From Rhizobium sp. Pop5 (lineage in GTDB: Bacteria > Pseudomonadota > Alphaproteobacteria > Rhizobiales > Rhizobiaceae), in the NCBI RefSeq assembly GCF_024721175.1, contig NZ_CP099399.1:4366160-4430159 (forward strand): DNA of 64,000 nt, read 5' to 3'. The notes under the pieces are model-generated. The model had not been told where the DNA came from. It did no database searches and saw only the letters and a list, made by a program, of their open reading frames with translations. Positions 8,067 to 17,316 of this stretch are shown piece after piece; the stretch's first letter is position 1; each line of letters opens with the position of its first letter. The position numbers and the translations under genes were made by a program.

Positions 8067-9794
8067 TCAACTCGCCCGGTCAGTTCCCCACGTATCATCG
8101 TCAGCAAATGTCATGACAATGTGTTTTGTAGGATCGTCGCGATCAACATCCACCGCTCGAAACCTATGACCGCCGAACGCGACATAAAAGTGCCGGTGAG
8201 ACCCGTCGTCTAATGCGTCGTGCCGCTTTGCAAACGCGATTGAGGCAGCTAAAAGCTGAGCAACATCCGGGTCCAAACTCGCTGTCATTCTTTCTATTTC
8301 ACGCTGAGGACCGTCACGACCATCAGGATAAATTTTCATTTGTTGCACATTGCGGCGTATCCAATCGGCAACGGCAATTCGACTATCCAAATTGTCTTTC
8401 GGTCCAGTTGAGATTGCTTCAATGAGGATTCTGATATCAAGATCGCTATCGGCTTGGCGGGAGACCTCCTGCCGAGCCTGGGAACTGAGTTGTGCCAGCT
8501 CTTGTTCCAGCCGCTGTATTTCGCTGGCAAGGTCGACAAGCTTACCTTTGACGTAGCCGATATCAACGCTGTCATCGGACAGCAGGTCGAATGCGCCTTC
8601 TCTCATTTTTTTCTTCGTCAATTCATTGGAAATCGTGGCCATTTGTCCTTCAGCTGAGAGGCGAGCGTCCTCAGCCGAAGATCCGAGCATGAAAGAGTGC
8701 AAATCCAGCTCCTTCACAAAAAAGAGGAAGGCTGTTTCAAGATGCTTTAAGGGCCACGATCCTGCCCAGCACTCATTTCCACGACGAGCGTTGTCACATC
8801 GAATATAGACCCCACCCTTAGGGCCGGTACCCTTGTCAACAATCATCATCTTGCCGTTGCAATAACCGCAGGTGGCGGCTCCTGCAAACAGGTTGATGTT
8901 GTTACGACCCTTTCGACCACTCCCACGATTCTTTCGGACAGCTCGACCAGCCTGTATTCGTTCAAACTGGTCCCGCGAAATAACAGCAGGAAAGTAATCG
9001 GTGATTGGATCGCCTGCCGGAGTACGCTTGCCTTCGATGTATCGATGAGGCTGGAACTCGCCTAACACCGCACGGCTGGTCAGAAGTTTCGAGACGTAAG
9101 ATTCATGCCACCCTTGGGACGGAGCGAACGTCGGCACGCTGTCCAAATTGAGTTTGCGAGCAATCTGGTACGAACCCCTACCGTTGTCGGCGTCATTGTA
9201 GATGGCTTTCAAAATCTCGACACGCTCAGGGATTACATCATACACCCGTCGATCTTCTGAAAGGCGCAACCATGCAGGTGCGACTTGCGTCAGTTTCTTG
9301 TCGTGGATGTTCCTGCGTTTGTTCTCCCATGCCGCGCCAACACGCAGGGCCTTGGTGCGCGATTCATCGTAGGCGCGAGCCATAATCACGACAGAGAGAA
9401 GGATATCAGAAACATCGGCGCTGCCGGACTTGTAGACCCGCCTATCGGTTAACGTGACTATGTCGACGCCTGATTCCAGAATTTGAAGAAATAGAGCAAC
9501 AGCCGTCTGCGGTTTTTCACGGCTGATGCGGTCGAGAGATTCGACTATGAGCAACGATCCCTTTGGGATCAAACCATCTTCAGCAAGAGTTAGAAATCTA
9601 CCGAGTTCACCCTGCGCAACGTTCTTCCCACGGTAAGCGGAGACGCCGATATCTTGGAGCTTGAAATCTTCGACCAGTTCGAGGCCGTTTTCCTCGCAGT
9701 AGCGCTTCGATTCTTCGGTCTGTCTTCGTAGGCTGTCGCCTTTCAACTGAACATCGGTCGACATGCGGACATAGGAATAGGCTTTAGGTTTCAT
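8067..9794 (-). CDS. Large serine recombinase (resolvase + recombinase + zinc ribbon)
   Basis: A 575-residue protein. The N-terminal catalytic domain starts MKPKAYSYVRMSTDVQLKGD with Ser12 as nucleophile and contains LLIVESLDRISRE. The recombinase domain follows (about 170-280, YQIARKLNLDSVPTF, YVSKLLTSRAVLGEF, DYFPAVISRDQF). A zinc ribbon (CGYCNGKM ... CDNARRGNEC) and a coiled coil (about 380-450) complete the usual large serine integrase layout. Ribosome-binding site GGAGAG is just before the start. It is intact, unlike the other two recombinases here, and shares the PKAYSYVR start with the remnant beside comM. A 13-bp-arm inverted repeat lies 36 bp upstream and may be its recombination or control site. 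Confidence 0.9.
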   Translation of the reverse strand: MKPKAYSYVRMSTDVQLKGDSLRRQTEESKRYCEENGLELVEDFKLQDIGVSAYRGKNVAQGELGRFLTLAEDGLIPKGSLLIVESLDRISREKPQTAVALFLQILESGVDIVTLTDRRVYKSGSADVSDILLSVVIMARAYDESRTKALRVGAAWENKRRNIHDKKLTQVAPAWLRLSEDRRVYDVIPERVEILKAIYNDADNGRGSYQIARKLNLDSVPTFAPSQGWHESYVSKLLTSRAVLGEFQPHRYIEGKRTPAGDPITDYFPAVISRDQFERIQAGRAVRKNRGSGRKGRNNINLFAGAATCGYCNGKMMIVDKGTGPKGGVYIRCDNARRGNECWAGSWPLKHLETAFLFFVKELDLHSFMLGSSAEDARLSAEGQMATISNELTKKKMREGAFDLLSDDSVDIGYVKGKLVDLASEIQRLEQELAQLSSQARQEVSRQADSDLDIRILIEAISTGPKDNLDSRIAVADWIRRNVQQMKIYPDGRDGPQREIERMTASLDPDVAQLLAASIAFAKRHDALDDGSHRHFYVAFGGHRFRAVDVDRDDPTKHIVMTFADDDTWGTDRAS

Positions 9795-9829
9795 GCTCTC
9801 TCCTTAAGACAGAGCATTTACCTCATAAG

Positions 9830-9868
9830 TTAATCCACCTCAACATCTGAATTATGAGGTGGATTAAT
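9830..9868. repeat. Inverted repeat with a motif repeated at 12659-12681
   Basis: Perfect 13-bp arms (TTAATCCACCTCA at 9830-9842 and its complement at 9855-9867, 12-nt loop) sit upstream of the large serine recombinase. The 23 bp at 9846-9868 recur with two mismatches at 12659-12681, and the two copies bracket the small secreted protein and OLD-family ATPase genes. Possible roles are an attachment site pair, an operator, or the ends of a small cassette. Confidence 0.55.
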
Positions 9869-10041
9869 CAACCGCCGGTTATGATCCAAGCGCAGCAAAT
9901 TCCAGGTATATCGGTGTCAGCTTCCCGATGGGCTAAAGTAACGTTGCCAGCCGTCATAACAGAAAAAGTGATTGCGCAGCTCACGGTTGCATGCTTTGTG
10001 GGATTTACGGTCGAATGCGCGTGCGGCGGGGAGATGCAACA

Positions 10042-10551
10042 TTGAAGCGATATATATTCATCTGCGCGGTAATATGCGGCCTAGCTTGGAGCGCTCATGC
10101 GAAGGATGTTGATCCCGATGTTGCTCAAGAATGCGCACGCCTATGGGGAAGCGATTATCACATGCAGCTCTTCTGCAGGAAACAACAGATGCGGGCTAAG
10201 GACGAGATCCGACTCCAAAACTTTGAAACCTCACTAAGAGGCGACTCGACCACCCAGGCGGCCATCCTTAATTCAAAAAAGCTTTATCGGAACGGGATAA
10301 GCGAATTCAACAGATTCATCGACAGCTGCTACTCTAAGGCGGCCGATATAACGCAATACAAAATCTGTACCGTTATGGATACTTACGCGCAGATCCGCAC
10401 AGGCGCTAAGGGCAGGAACGGCGCTCAAGCTACTGAGGACCGACAAATCGCTCAAGCTAACCGTATATTTGGCAAAACGCAGGGGAAGGCCATTCAGAAG
10501 TCCATTGTTGGTGAAGCAATTTTGGCGGTGATCTATGACCTCAACAATTGA
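10042..10551 (+). CDS. Small exported protein of unknown function
   Basis: I chose the TTG at 10042 because it follows GGGGAG by a normal spacing and gives a clean signal peptide, MKRYIFICAVICGLAWSAHA, with a cleavage site before KDVDPD. An ATG at 9991 in the same frame would add 17 residues without such a site. The mature part (about 149 residues) is mostly helical with four Cys (ECARLWG, LFCRKQQ, DSCYSKA, YKICTVM) that could form two disulfides. It resembles short rhizobial periplasmic proteins, but I do not recognise the family. It precedes the OLD-type ATPase gene by 185 bp, in which no further feature was seen. Confidence 0.55.
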   Translation: MKRYIFICAVICGLAWSAHAKDVDPDVAQECARLWGSDYHMQLFCRKQQMRAKDEIRLQNFETSLRGDSTTQAAILNSKKLYRNGISEFNRFIDSCYSKAADITQYKICTVMDTYAQIRTGAKGRNGAQATEDRQIAQANRIFGKTQGKAIQKSIVGEAILAVIYDLNN

Positions 10552-10736
10552 CAGGGTGGGTCCACTAGTTGGCCTCACCCTCTATTGCATCTCTCGCGGT
10601 CGCGTTTTCGACGATCGGCGCAATAAATGCAAAACAGTCGCCGTCTGTCGGCTTGGCAATCTCCTTCCTAAACGAGGAATACAATGACGAAGGCCCGATG
10701 CTTCGTCAAACCGTACTCTAATGAGGGCCACGAAGC

Positions 10737-12551
10737 ATGCGAATTCGTGAAGTTGAACTAGAGGGCTACGCGAGCTTTGATAAAACCGAGATTATAAAGT
10801 TCGGGCCGGGGATCAATTTTGTCGTTGGCCAGAACAATACCGGAAAGTCGGCATTGCTTCGAAGTCTGAGAGTTGCGTTCAATCACAATCCCTACCGCAG
10901 CTCATCGTCATTCAGAACCGAGCTGCTCGTAGAACCCTTTCAAAAATTAAAAATCGAATTTCAGCGCGGAGAACTCTTCAACGCTTGGCTTCGTGGAGGA
11001 TTTGACATCAATTGGAGTTTCGAAAGCGATCCAGACAAGCAAGCTAACGCCGTGAGCGCCTTCTTACAAAAGGATGAGTGGATCGCCGAGATCCATCGCT
11101 CTCCACGGGAATTCAAGATCGAAAATTGGCCGATGGCACCGGAGCCCAACGCAGTGATAGGGTGCTACCATCCAACGCCAAAAGGTGCCTCGTTCGTGAA
11201 TTATCAGGCCATAGGCAATGGGCTGACAAACATCCTGCAATTTCGCTGGAATGAGGCATTTTTTCACTTTGATGCCCAGCGATACAACGTAGGCGTTTGC
11301 CCAATTGCTATGCTACCGCAGTTGCAATCGGACGCAGCAAATTTGCCAGCCGTACTGATGCGAATGCAAGGAAACAACGGCGACCTCTTTCGGGCCCTTG
11401 TTCAGCACATGCGCGACATTTTTCCGAGCGTGCGAAATCTAAGCGTTTCTAGCCCGGATCGATCGGGTGACCTTGAAATTCTGGTGTGGCCGGTTGTCGA
11501 GCAACAACACCGAGAGCTTGCCACAAGCCTGAACGAGAGTGGCACCGGGTTATCACAAGTGCTTGCAATACTTACTGTGGTGATGGTCATGGAAGAGGCC
11601 GTGATTGCCATCGACGAGGTAAGCAGCTTTTTGCACCCGGCAGCGGCTAAAGCACTGGTTCGAATCCTGGAAAGCCACTATCCCTATCATCAATATATTA
11701 TTTCAACCCACTCACCCGAGGTGATCACGGCGTGTTCACCCTCGACAGTCCACCTTATCACAAAGACTGATTTTTCCTCTTCGGTGATCGCGTTGGATGT
11801 TGAGAATATGCAGCATCTACGCGCAATTACATCCGAATTAGGCGTAACGATGACAGATGTCTTCGCTGCCGATCGGGTAGTTTGGGTCGAGGGGCCGACC
11901 GAAGAGAAGGCTTTCCCTTACATCTTTGAGGAAACACGAGACGACAGTTCGAGCGAGCGCCGTCAGAAATCTCCGCAATTTGCGGCCGTTGTCGCTACTG
12001 GCGACTTCACGGCGAAACGCACCCGGCCCGACTTGATTTTTGACATTTACGATCGCTTGAGCAACGCATCCGTTCTTTCCGGCGCGGCAACCTTTGCTTT
12101 CGACGCGGAAGAGCTGAATCATGCGCAGATGGAGGATCTAACGCGACGCGCGAAAGGCCGGCTGCTGTTTCTGCCACGGCGTATGTTCGAGTGCTACTTG
12201 CTTCAACCGGCCGCGATAGCGTCGGTTATGAATGCGTCGCTTGATGATGCGCCAGCATCGGTCGAAGCAATTGAAGGTTTCCTGATCTCGGAAGGGGGCA
12301 AGGTCAAATACAAAGCAGGAGAGGAATGGAACGGCGATTTCACGAATGAAAAATGGCTTGAGAGAGTGGACGCCGCGAATCTCTTGAGTGACCTGTTCAG
12401 CAGCCTTTCCGACACCCGACTTACGTTCTCAAAGCGAAATCATTCCTTCGAGATTTTAAGGGAGATTCTTGTGGCCGATCGCGCTCACGTCGAAGGGCTG
12501 ATCGACTTCGTGAGAAGACTGGTCGCCCTTTCGCGGCAGGAAACTGATTGA
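10737..12551 (+). CDS. OLD-family ATPase with TOPRIM domain (candidate antiphage protein)
   Basis: A 604-residue SMC/ABC-type ATPase. It shows Walker A GQNNTGKSA (about residues 32-40), the signature SGTGLSQVLAIL (about 263-274), Walker B VIAIDEVSSFLHP (about 284-296) and the switch His in ISTHSPEV. A TOPRIM-like segment DRVVWVEGPTEEKAFPYIF starts near residue 380. This is the layout of OLD nucleases and of GajA. No UvrD-like GajB lies beside it, so it is not a canonical Gabija system. It sits in a defence-rich island and converges with a PD-(D/E)XK nuclease gene. Biochemical function is inferred from the family only. Confidence 0.78.
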   Translation: MRIREVELEGYASFDKTEIIKFGPGINFVVGQNNTGKSALLRSLRVAFNHNPYRSSSSFRTELLVEPFQKLKIEFQRGELFNAWLRGGFDINWSFESDPDKQANAVSAFLQKDEWIAEIHRSPREFKIENWPMAPEPNAVIGCYHPTPKGASFVNYQAIGNGLTNILQFRWNEAFFHFDAQRYNVGVCPIAMLPQLQSDAANLPAVLMRMQGNNGDLFRALVQHMRDIFPSVRNLSVSSPDRSGDLEILVWPVVEQQHRELATSLNESGTGLSQVLAILTVVMVMEEAVIAIDEVSSFLHPAAAKALVRILESHYPYHQYIISTHSPEVITACSPSTVHLITKTDFSSSVIALDVENMQHLRAITSELGVTMTDVFAADRVVWVEGPTEEKAFPYIFEETRDDSSSERRQKSPQFAAVVATGDFTAKRTRPDLIFDIYDRLSNASVLSGAATFAFDAEELNHAQMEDLTRRAKGRLLFLPRRMFECYLLQPAAIASVMNASLDDAPASVEAIEGFLISEGGKVKYKAGEEWNGDFTNEKWLERVDAANLLSDLFSSLSDTRLTFSKRNHSFEILREILVADRAHVEGLIDFVRRLVALSRQETD

Positions 12552-12658
12552 TAAGTTTGATTGATACTACTTCGCGCCCAGTTGTATGCAAATGCAGACC
12601 CTCTCCAGCGTGTGCACGCGGTTGACGAACGGTCGACCTTCTCGCAGCACCCGCATGT

Positions 12659-12681
12659 TCTGAATTATGAAGAGGATTAAT
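12659..12681. repeat. Second copy of the 23-bp motif at 9846-9868
   Basis: Twenty-one of 23 positions match the motif at 9846-9868, in the same orientation. It lies in the 167-bp gap between the convergent ATPase and nuclease genes. The surrounding inverted repeat of the first copy is missing here. Confidence 0.55.
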
Positions 12682-12718
12682 TGGCCATGCGACAACGTAA
12701 GTTCCCACTATGTCTGGA

Positions 12719-14365
12719 TCACGACCAGCGGAATGTGAAGTTTCCATCAGCCTCAGTATACTCGACGACTTCGACATCGAAGCTTTCCAGAACAGAAGAG
12801 GTAAGCTGTCCGATGCCCGTCGGAGCCACCAGAAGCTTTCGGAATGACCGACCCCGGAGCTTCTCATAAAACAGAAGTTGCCCAAGGGCCTTTAGATAAT
12901 CACCAGGCCCGGACCCAGTCTTGATTTCGAATAACATAGGGTCTGTTGGGCACATGGTGTAGAGATCCGGTGCCAGGCCGGCTGTTCGAGTGTTGACTAC
13001 TTTTAACCCCTTTGCTTGCAGATGTCTGATCAATGCCTCGGACACCTCAGCATGTTTTCGTGTGACGATGATCTCATCTTTTGCCGGGATCACGTATGAT
13101 CCCATAGCCTCATACATTAATTTCTCAGCTCTGACGGCCTCGTTCTCTTCGGCTGCAAGCTCCCGATCAATGCCGAGAAAATCCATTACGGCGTCTTTAA
13201 TGTCCTCAAGTCTTATAGATGCATGGCCACGGAAAATAAGCCCTTCGCGTATCGCGGTAGGAAGGCTCGATATCGCAACGGTCTTCAGTTTGCTGATGTC
13301 GCGCCTTATCGCGGTGTCATCTTCTACTTTATGGCTAAGATGAATCGGATTGCCGGTGACACGTAGAAAGTAAGCTTTGCCAAGATGTGGGACGATAACG
13401 ATATCGTTAACTCTGACTTCTTGGATAAACCGCCATACTTGGTTCGTTCCGTGCGTGATCCGTTTCTGTGCGGCTAGCTGCGGATAAAGAGAAGCAAGTT
13501 TCTCGCGGATTTCGTCTTTTGTTACTGCGAAATTTAATACCGTTTGCTCATCAAGTGCGCTCCAACCAATAGCTATTTGGTTATCTTCGAGCAGCTCGAC
13601 GACTCGATCGATTCCACTCGGAGCAAGGCGATAAGCATAGATATTGGGAATAGCCAAAGCTGCCGGTGAGGCCTTAGGTCGCTCTCGGGCATTGTTTTTC
13701 GGCACGATACGAAGCCCTGCCGCTTCAAGCGCCTCGAAGCAGATTTGACCCCAGCCGGCACTGAAATGACCCGGATGCGCCTCTATACGCAGCGCGTATT
13801 CCAGGGCAAGGCCGAACACTTTTTTTGGTGCTAGAGGTATCCCTTCAGAAGTCACGGCATCGTAATCGCGAGAGGGCTCGAAGTTGGGGGCATCCCCACC
13901 CCCCAACAGCTTCTGGACTGCCCGGTCGATATGAGCTGTTTCAACCTTTCGCAAAATTTCGGCAGACAGACGGACAATCTTGGGCGTAGGTTCGAAAGGT
14001 TGAAGAGCAAGCTTTAACTGGTCGTGGCTAGTTTCAGAGGTCGCGACCAACAGGGTTCTCCAAGCACCGCGGCTTTTTGTACCGGCGTTCATTTCCCGAA
14101 TAAGTTGGTCGAACCGCGTGGCGACTGGTTCCTCCTTGGTGAACAAAAGTCGGCGACCAGGGAGAAAGATGTCCTTACTGGATCGAATACCAAGATAGAT
14201 TTCGTAAGGGATCGTAGCTGTATCCAAGCGTGCCAACAGCAATTCAACTGCACGTCGATAGTCTCTGTTTCCGATGGTACCACCGCGACAACGCACGATG
14301 ACGCTCAGTTGGTCCAGGTCCAGTGTGGCGTTGATGCGCTTACCATCGGCAGTGACCAGTTTCAT
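12719..14365 (-). CDS. PD-(D/E)XK nuclease with EVE-like domain (type IV restriction-like)
   Basis: A 548-residue protein of three parts. Residues 1-215 are an unrecognised N-terminal domain. At about 245-345 lies an EVE/PUA-like region with IAIGWSALDE, TNQVWRFIQEVRVNDIVIVPHLGKAYFLRVTG, the pattern of domains that read modified bases. At the C-terminus (about 465-510) LAPDLYTMCPTDPMLFEIKTG gives the D and ExK of a PD-(D/E)XK nuclease, followed by YLKALGQLLFYEKL. The architecture suggests cutting of DNA with modified bases. No methyltransferase partner is present, which fits a modification-dependent enzyme. Its upstream region was later hit by IS66. Confidence 0.65.
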   Translation of the reverse strand: MKLVTADGKRINATLDLDQLSVIVRCRGGTIGNRDYRRAVELLLARLDTATIPYEIYLGIRSSKDIFLPGRRLLFTKEEPVATRFDQLIREMNAGTKSRGAWRTLLVATSETSHDQLKLALQPFEPTPKIVRLSAEILRKVETAHIDRAVQKLLGGGDAPNFEPSRDYDAVTSEGIPLAPKKVFGLALEYALRIEAHPGHFSAGWGQICFEALEAAGLRIVPKNNARERPKASPAALAIPNIYAYRLAPSGIDRVVELLEDNQIAIGWSALDEQTVLNFAVTKDEIREKLASLYPQLAAQKRITHGTNQVWRFIQEVRVNDIVIVPHLGKAYFLRVTGNPIHLSHKVEDDTAIRRDISKLKTVAISSLPTAIREGLIFRGHASIRLEDIKDAVMDFLGIDRELAAEENEAVRAEKLMYEAMGSYVIPAKDEIIVTRKHAEVSEALIRHLQAKGLKVVNTRTAGLAPDLYTMCPTDPMLFEIKTGSGPGDYLKALGQLLFYEKLRGRSFRKLLVAPTGIGQLTSSVLESFDVEVVEYTEADGNFTFRWS

Positions 14366-14525
14366 AGAGGTTCCGTAATTTCTTGGTCCGTGGGTCGATT
14401 ACCAGCACTAGCCGATGAAGCTGAGTGATCGATTAATAGTGGGTAAGCGACAAGCAGCCCCCGTCTGGCATTGATGGCGGCGATTCCGGTATTGCGGTGA
14501 GACGATTCACGAACTGTGAGCTTCT

Positions 14526-14912
14526 ATGTCTGCGCCTAGCTCTGGAACTAGAAACTTCCATATGATCGAGGCCGTTCCGGAACGGCTTGAAGGTGCGCCG
14601 CGACAGTTTCGGCGGCGCTGGTCCGACGAATTCAAAGAACGGGCAGTGGCCGAGGCGATGGAGCCCGGCGCCAGTGTTTCGGCGATCGCACATCGCCTAG
14701 AGATACATCCCTCACAGCTATTTGGTTGGCGCCGTGATGCTCGTGACGGACGCCGATCTGCGCGGCAGGATCAGGCTACGGTATCGAGAACGACGTCAAG
14801 TGGTGCGCTTGCGGTGATCGACGTGATCATCGGCGACGTTGTGATCCGGGCTGGCGCTGGGATCGATGAAGCACACCTGCAACGGGTTATCCGAGCGGTG
14901 CGCTCGGCATGA
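14526..14912 (+). CDS. tnpA: IS66 accessory protein TnpA
   Basis: A 128-residue protein with the helix-turn-helix RRRWSDEFKERAVAEAMEPG and SVSAIAHRLEIHPSQLFGWRRD typical of IS66 OrfA. A second in-frame ATG at 14562 (MIEAVPERLE) is possible. Its stop overlaps the tnpB start by 4 bp. Confidence 0.9.
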   Translation: MSAPSSGTRNFHMIEAVPERLEGAPRQFRRRWSDEFKERAVAEAMEPGASVSAIAHRLEIHPSQLFGWRRDARDGRRSARQDQATVSRTTSSGALAVIDVIIGDVVIRAGAGIDEAHLQRVIRAVRSA

Positions 14913-15253
14913 TCCCGTCGAACGTAAAGGTCTTTCTCGCGAGCCATCCAATAGACTTCCGCAAGGGGCCAGATAGCTTGCTATCGCTGGTTCGAGATGC
15001 CGGCAGCGATCCGTTCAGCGGATCTCTCTATGTCTTCCGGGCGAAGCGAGCGGACCGGATCAAGATTGTATGGTGGGATGGATCCGGGGTTTGCCTTTAT
15101 GCCAAGCGGTTGGAAAAAGCGCAGTTCTGCTGGCCGCGCATTGGCCACAGCCGGGTCCAGCTCAACCATGCCCAGCTCTTGGCATTGGTCGATGGAATGG
15201 ACTGGAAGCGGGTTCGCTTTACGCCCGTCAAACCGCCTGAGATTGTTGGGTAA
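14909..15253 (+). CDS. tnpB: IS66 accessory protein TnpB
   Basis: A 114-residue IS66 Orf2-like protein with the family signatures HPIDFRKGPDSLLSLV, DPFSGSLYVFRAKRADRIK and WWDGSGVCLYAKRLE. It is needed for transposition of IS66 elements, by a role that is not well understood. The start is coupled to tnpA by an ATGA overlap. Confidence 0.93.
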   Translation: MIPSNVKVFLASHPIDFRKGPDSLLSLVRDAGSDPFSGSLYVFRAKRADRIKIVWWDGSGVCLYAKRLEKAQFCWPRIGHSRVQLNHAQLLALVDGMDWKRVRFTPVKPPEIVG

Positions 15254-15327
15254 AACCACTGCGGCGAAGTGAATCAGGGGCCTGAAACTACGGGCGGATC
15301 ACGGCAAAATATGCTCTGATCAGATCC

Positions 15328-16920
15328 ATGACGCGACCCGAGATCGAGCTCCCGGATGATGTTGAGGCCCTAAAGGCCATGGTCCTTGCCATGGCCGAAA
15401 AGGCAGCCCGTGTCGATGCTTTGGAAAAGCAGGTCGATGACCTGGAGGCCCGCAATGCTGACGCCGACGAGCGTATCGAGAGGCTGACGCAGATCCTCAA
15501 GGCCTTCGATCGGGCTCGCTTCGGACGGCGCTCGGAAAAGCTCGGCGCATCGGCTATCGACGATGAGCAGCAAGCCTTTGTCTTCGAGGAGATCGAGACC
15601 GGCATAGCCGCGATTAAAGCCCAGGTCACGAAAGGCAGCTCGAATACGGATGGCAAACGCGCACCGCGGCCACGCAAGGGCTTTGCACCGCATCTTGAGC
15701 GCGTCGAGGTGGTGATTGAGCCGGAAGAGTTACCGGAACACGCGGGCAAGCAAAGAATCCTGATCGGAGAAGACGTCTCCGAACGGCTAGATGTCGTGGC
15801 GGCGAAGTTCCGTGTCATCGTCACGCGCCGTCCCAAATACGCTTTTAAGAACGAAGACGGCGTCATCCAGGCTGCGGCCCCGCCACACATCATTGAAGGC
15901 GGCATTCCAACAGAAGCACTTCTGGCGCAGATCGCCGTTTCCAAATATGCCGATGGTCTACCCCTCTATCGCCAGGAAGCGATCTACGCGCGGGACAAGG
16001 TCGAACTCGACCGCAAGCTCATGGCTCAATGGATGGGCAAGCTGGGGTTCGAGCTCGATATTCTTGCTGATTACATCCTGAACGAGATCAAGAAGGCAGA
16101 GCGGATCTTTGCCGACGAAACGACCTTGCCGACGCTTGCACCTGGATCCGGATCGGCAAAGACGGCGTGGCTATGGGCCTACGCGAGGGACGATCGGACC
16201 TTTGGAGGCAGCGGTCCGCCGATGGTGGCCTATCGCTTCGAGGACAGCCGAGCGACCGAATGCGTTGCGCGGCACCTCAGCGGCTATCACGGGATCCTGC
16301 AGGTCGATGGATACGGTGCCTACAGCAAACTGGTCCGCAAGGATGGAGGCAACGACGGCGTTGTCCTGGCTGGCTGCTGGTCACATAGCCGCCGGAAGTT
16401 CTATGAATTGCATGTTGCCAAGAGCTCGAAGGTCGCCACAGAGACGGTCGAGCGCATGGCAAAGCTTTGGGAGATCGAGGAAACCGTTCGAGGCCAAAGC
16501 CCTGAAGCTCGTGTCGCGGCGCGACAGAAGAGTTCGGCGGTGATCGTCCGTGACCTCTTCACACTTTGGCAGGCGACCCTTCCGCGGGTCTCGGGAAAAT
16601 CCAAACTCGCCGAGGCTCTCCGGTATGCCATCTCGCGTCGAGACATCTTCGAGCGCTTTCTGACGGATGGGCGCATCGAGATTGACTCCAACATTGTTGA
16701 GCGGGCAATCAGGCCTCAAGCCATCACCAGAAAAAATAGCCTCTTCGCTGGTAGCGACGGCGGCGGCAGGACATGGGCGACGATCGCGACCCTGTTGCAA
16801 ACGGCAAAAATGAATACCGTCGATCCTCAGGCTTGGCTGACCCAAACGCTTGAGCGTCTCGCAAACGGATGGCCCAGCAGCGAGATAGATGCCCTCATGC
16901 CATGGAACTACACGGCCTGA
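15328..16920 (+). CDS. tnpC: IS66 transposase TnpC
   Basis: A 530-residue DDE transposase. It has an N-terminal coiled coil (about residues 15-60, EKQVDDLEARNADADERIERL), the zf-IS66-like region, the DDE core (IFADETTLPTLAPG, LQVDGYGAYSKL, and the Glu in GRIEIDSNIVERAIRP) and the C-terminal IS66 tail (SLFAGSDGGGRTWATIATLLQTAK). Complete and apparently functional. It ends 22 bp before the right end of the element. Confidence 0.95.
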   Translation: MTRPEIELPDDVEALKAMVLAMAEKAARVDALEKQVDDLEARNADADERIERLTQILKAFDRARFGRRSEKLGASAIDDEQQAFVFEEIETGIAAIKAQVTKGSSNTDGKRAPRPRKGFAPHLERVEVVIEPEELPEHAGKQRILIGEDVSERLDVVAAKFRVIVTRRPKYAFKNEDGVIQAAAPPHIIEGGIPTEALLAQIAVSKYADGLPLYRQEAIYARDKVELDRKLMAQWMGKLGFELDILADYILNEIKKAERIFADETTLPTLAPGSGSAKTAWLWAYARDDRTFGGSGPPMVAYRFEDSRATECVARHLSGYHGILQVDGYGAYSKLVRKDGGNDGVVLAGCWSHSRRKFYELHVAKSSKVATETVERMAKLWEIEETVRGQSPEARVAARQKSSAVIVRDLFTLWQATLPRVSGKSKLAEALRYAISRRDIFERFLTDGRIEIDSNIVERAIRPQAITRKNSLFAGSDGGGRTWATIATLLQTAKMNTVDPQAWLTQTLERLANGWPSSEIDALMPWNYTA

Positions 16921-17060
16921 ACGGCCTCAGCTTGCCGCTTACAATAGTGGCTCATTGCGACGCAGTGCGCTCGAAGCTGCGGCCTGGAAAACCACCGTAG
17001 CTTCGGCTAACTAACGTCGCCGAAGGCAACCTCATTTGCGGCAACAATTTCGCTTTGTCG

Positions 17061-17207
17061 TTAGTCGCGCAGCATCAAAATAGCCGTGAGCTTAACTCCG
17101 CAAATATGTTCGAAAAACTTGCCAGACTTCCTCTAGCCGCAGCGTTCGTAGAAGCGGATCGCAGGAACATTAAACACTGCCACAGAAAATCGTCTGCCGA
17201 CCGCCAT
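17061..17207 (-). pseudogene. Remnant of a GNAT acetyltransferase, 3' end only
   Basis: The minus strand here translates as MAVGRRFSVAVFNVPAIRFY, then ERCG, a TAG stop, RKSGKFFEHICGVKLTAILM and LRD. This aligns over its full length with the C-terminus of the intact GNAT at 21414-21878 (MAGGTRLIVGAFNTPAIHFY and onward), with Trp changed to a stop. The 5' part is missing. The rest of the gap 16943-17316 holds nothing else that I can support. Confidence 0.8.
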
Positions 17208-17316
17208 ACTGATTACAGCGGCGTCATCGAACCGGCTTTCCACAACTACGTCAATGACGCCTCCAGCGACCAGTTTGCGATATCACAAGGGCGTCTTCAG
17301 CATATATACCCCTTGA

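Larger units (their letters stand above)
14443..16942 (+). mobile_element. IS66-family insertion sequence, intact
   Basis: The element is 2500 bp. The left end reads GTAAGCGACAAGC and the complement of the right end GTAAGCGGCAAGC. An 8-bp target duplication AATAGTGG flanks it (14435-14442 and 16943-16950), as is usual for IS66. All three open frames (tnpA, tnpB, tnpC) are complete. It landed 77 bp upstream of the PD-(D/E)XK nuclease start, where it may have cut off that gene's promoter. Confidence 0.95.

Noticed and set aside
10737..12551. Canonical two-gene Gabija system
   Set aside because: The ATPase/TOPRIM protein fits GajA-like layout, but no UvrD/Rep-like helicase (GajB) lies on either side.
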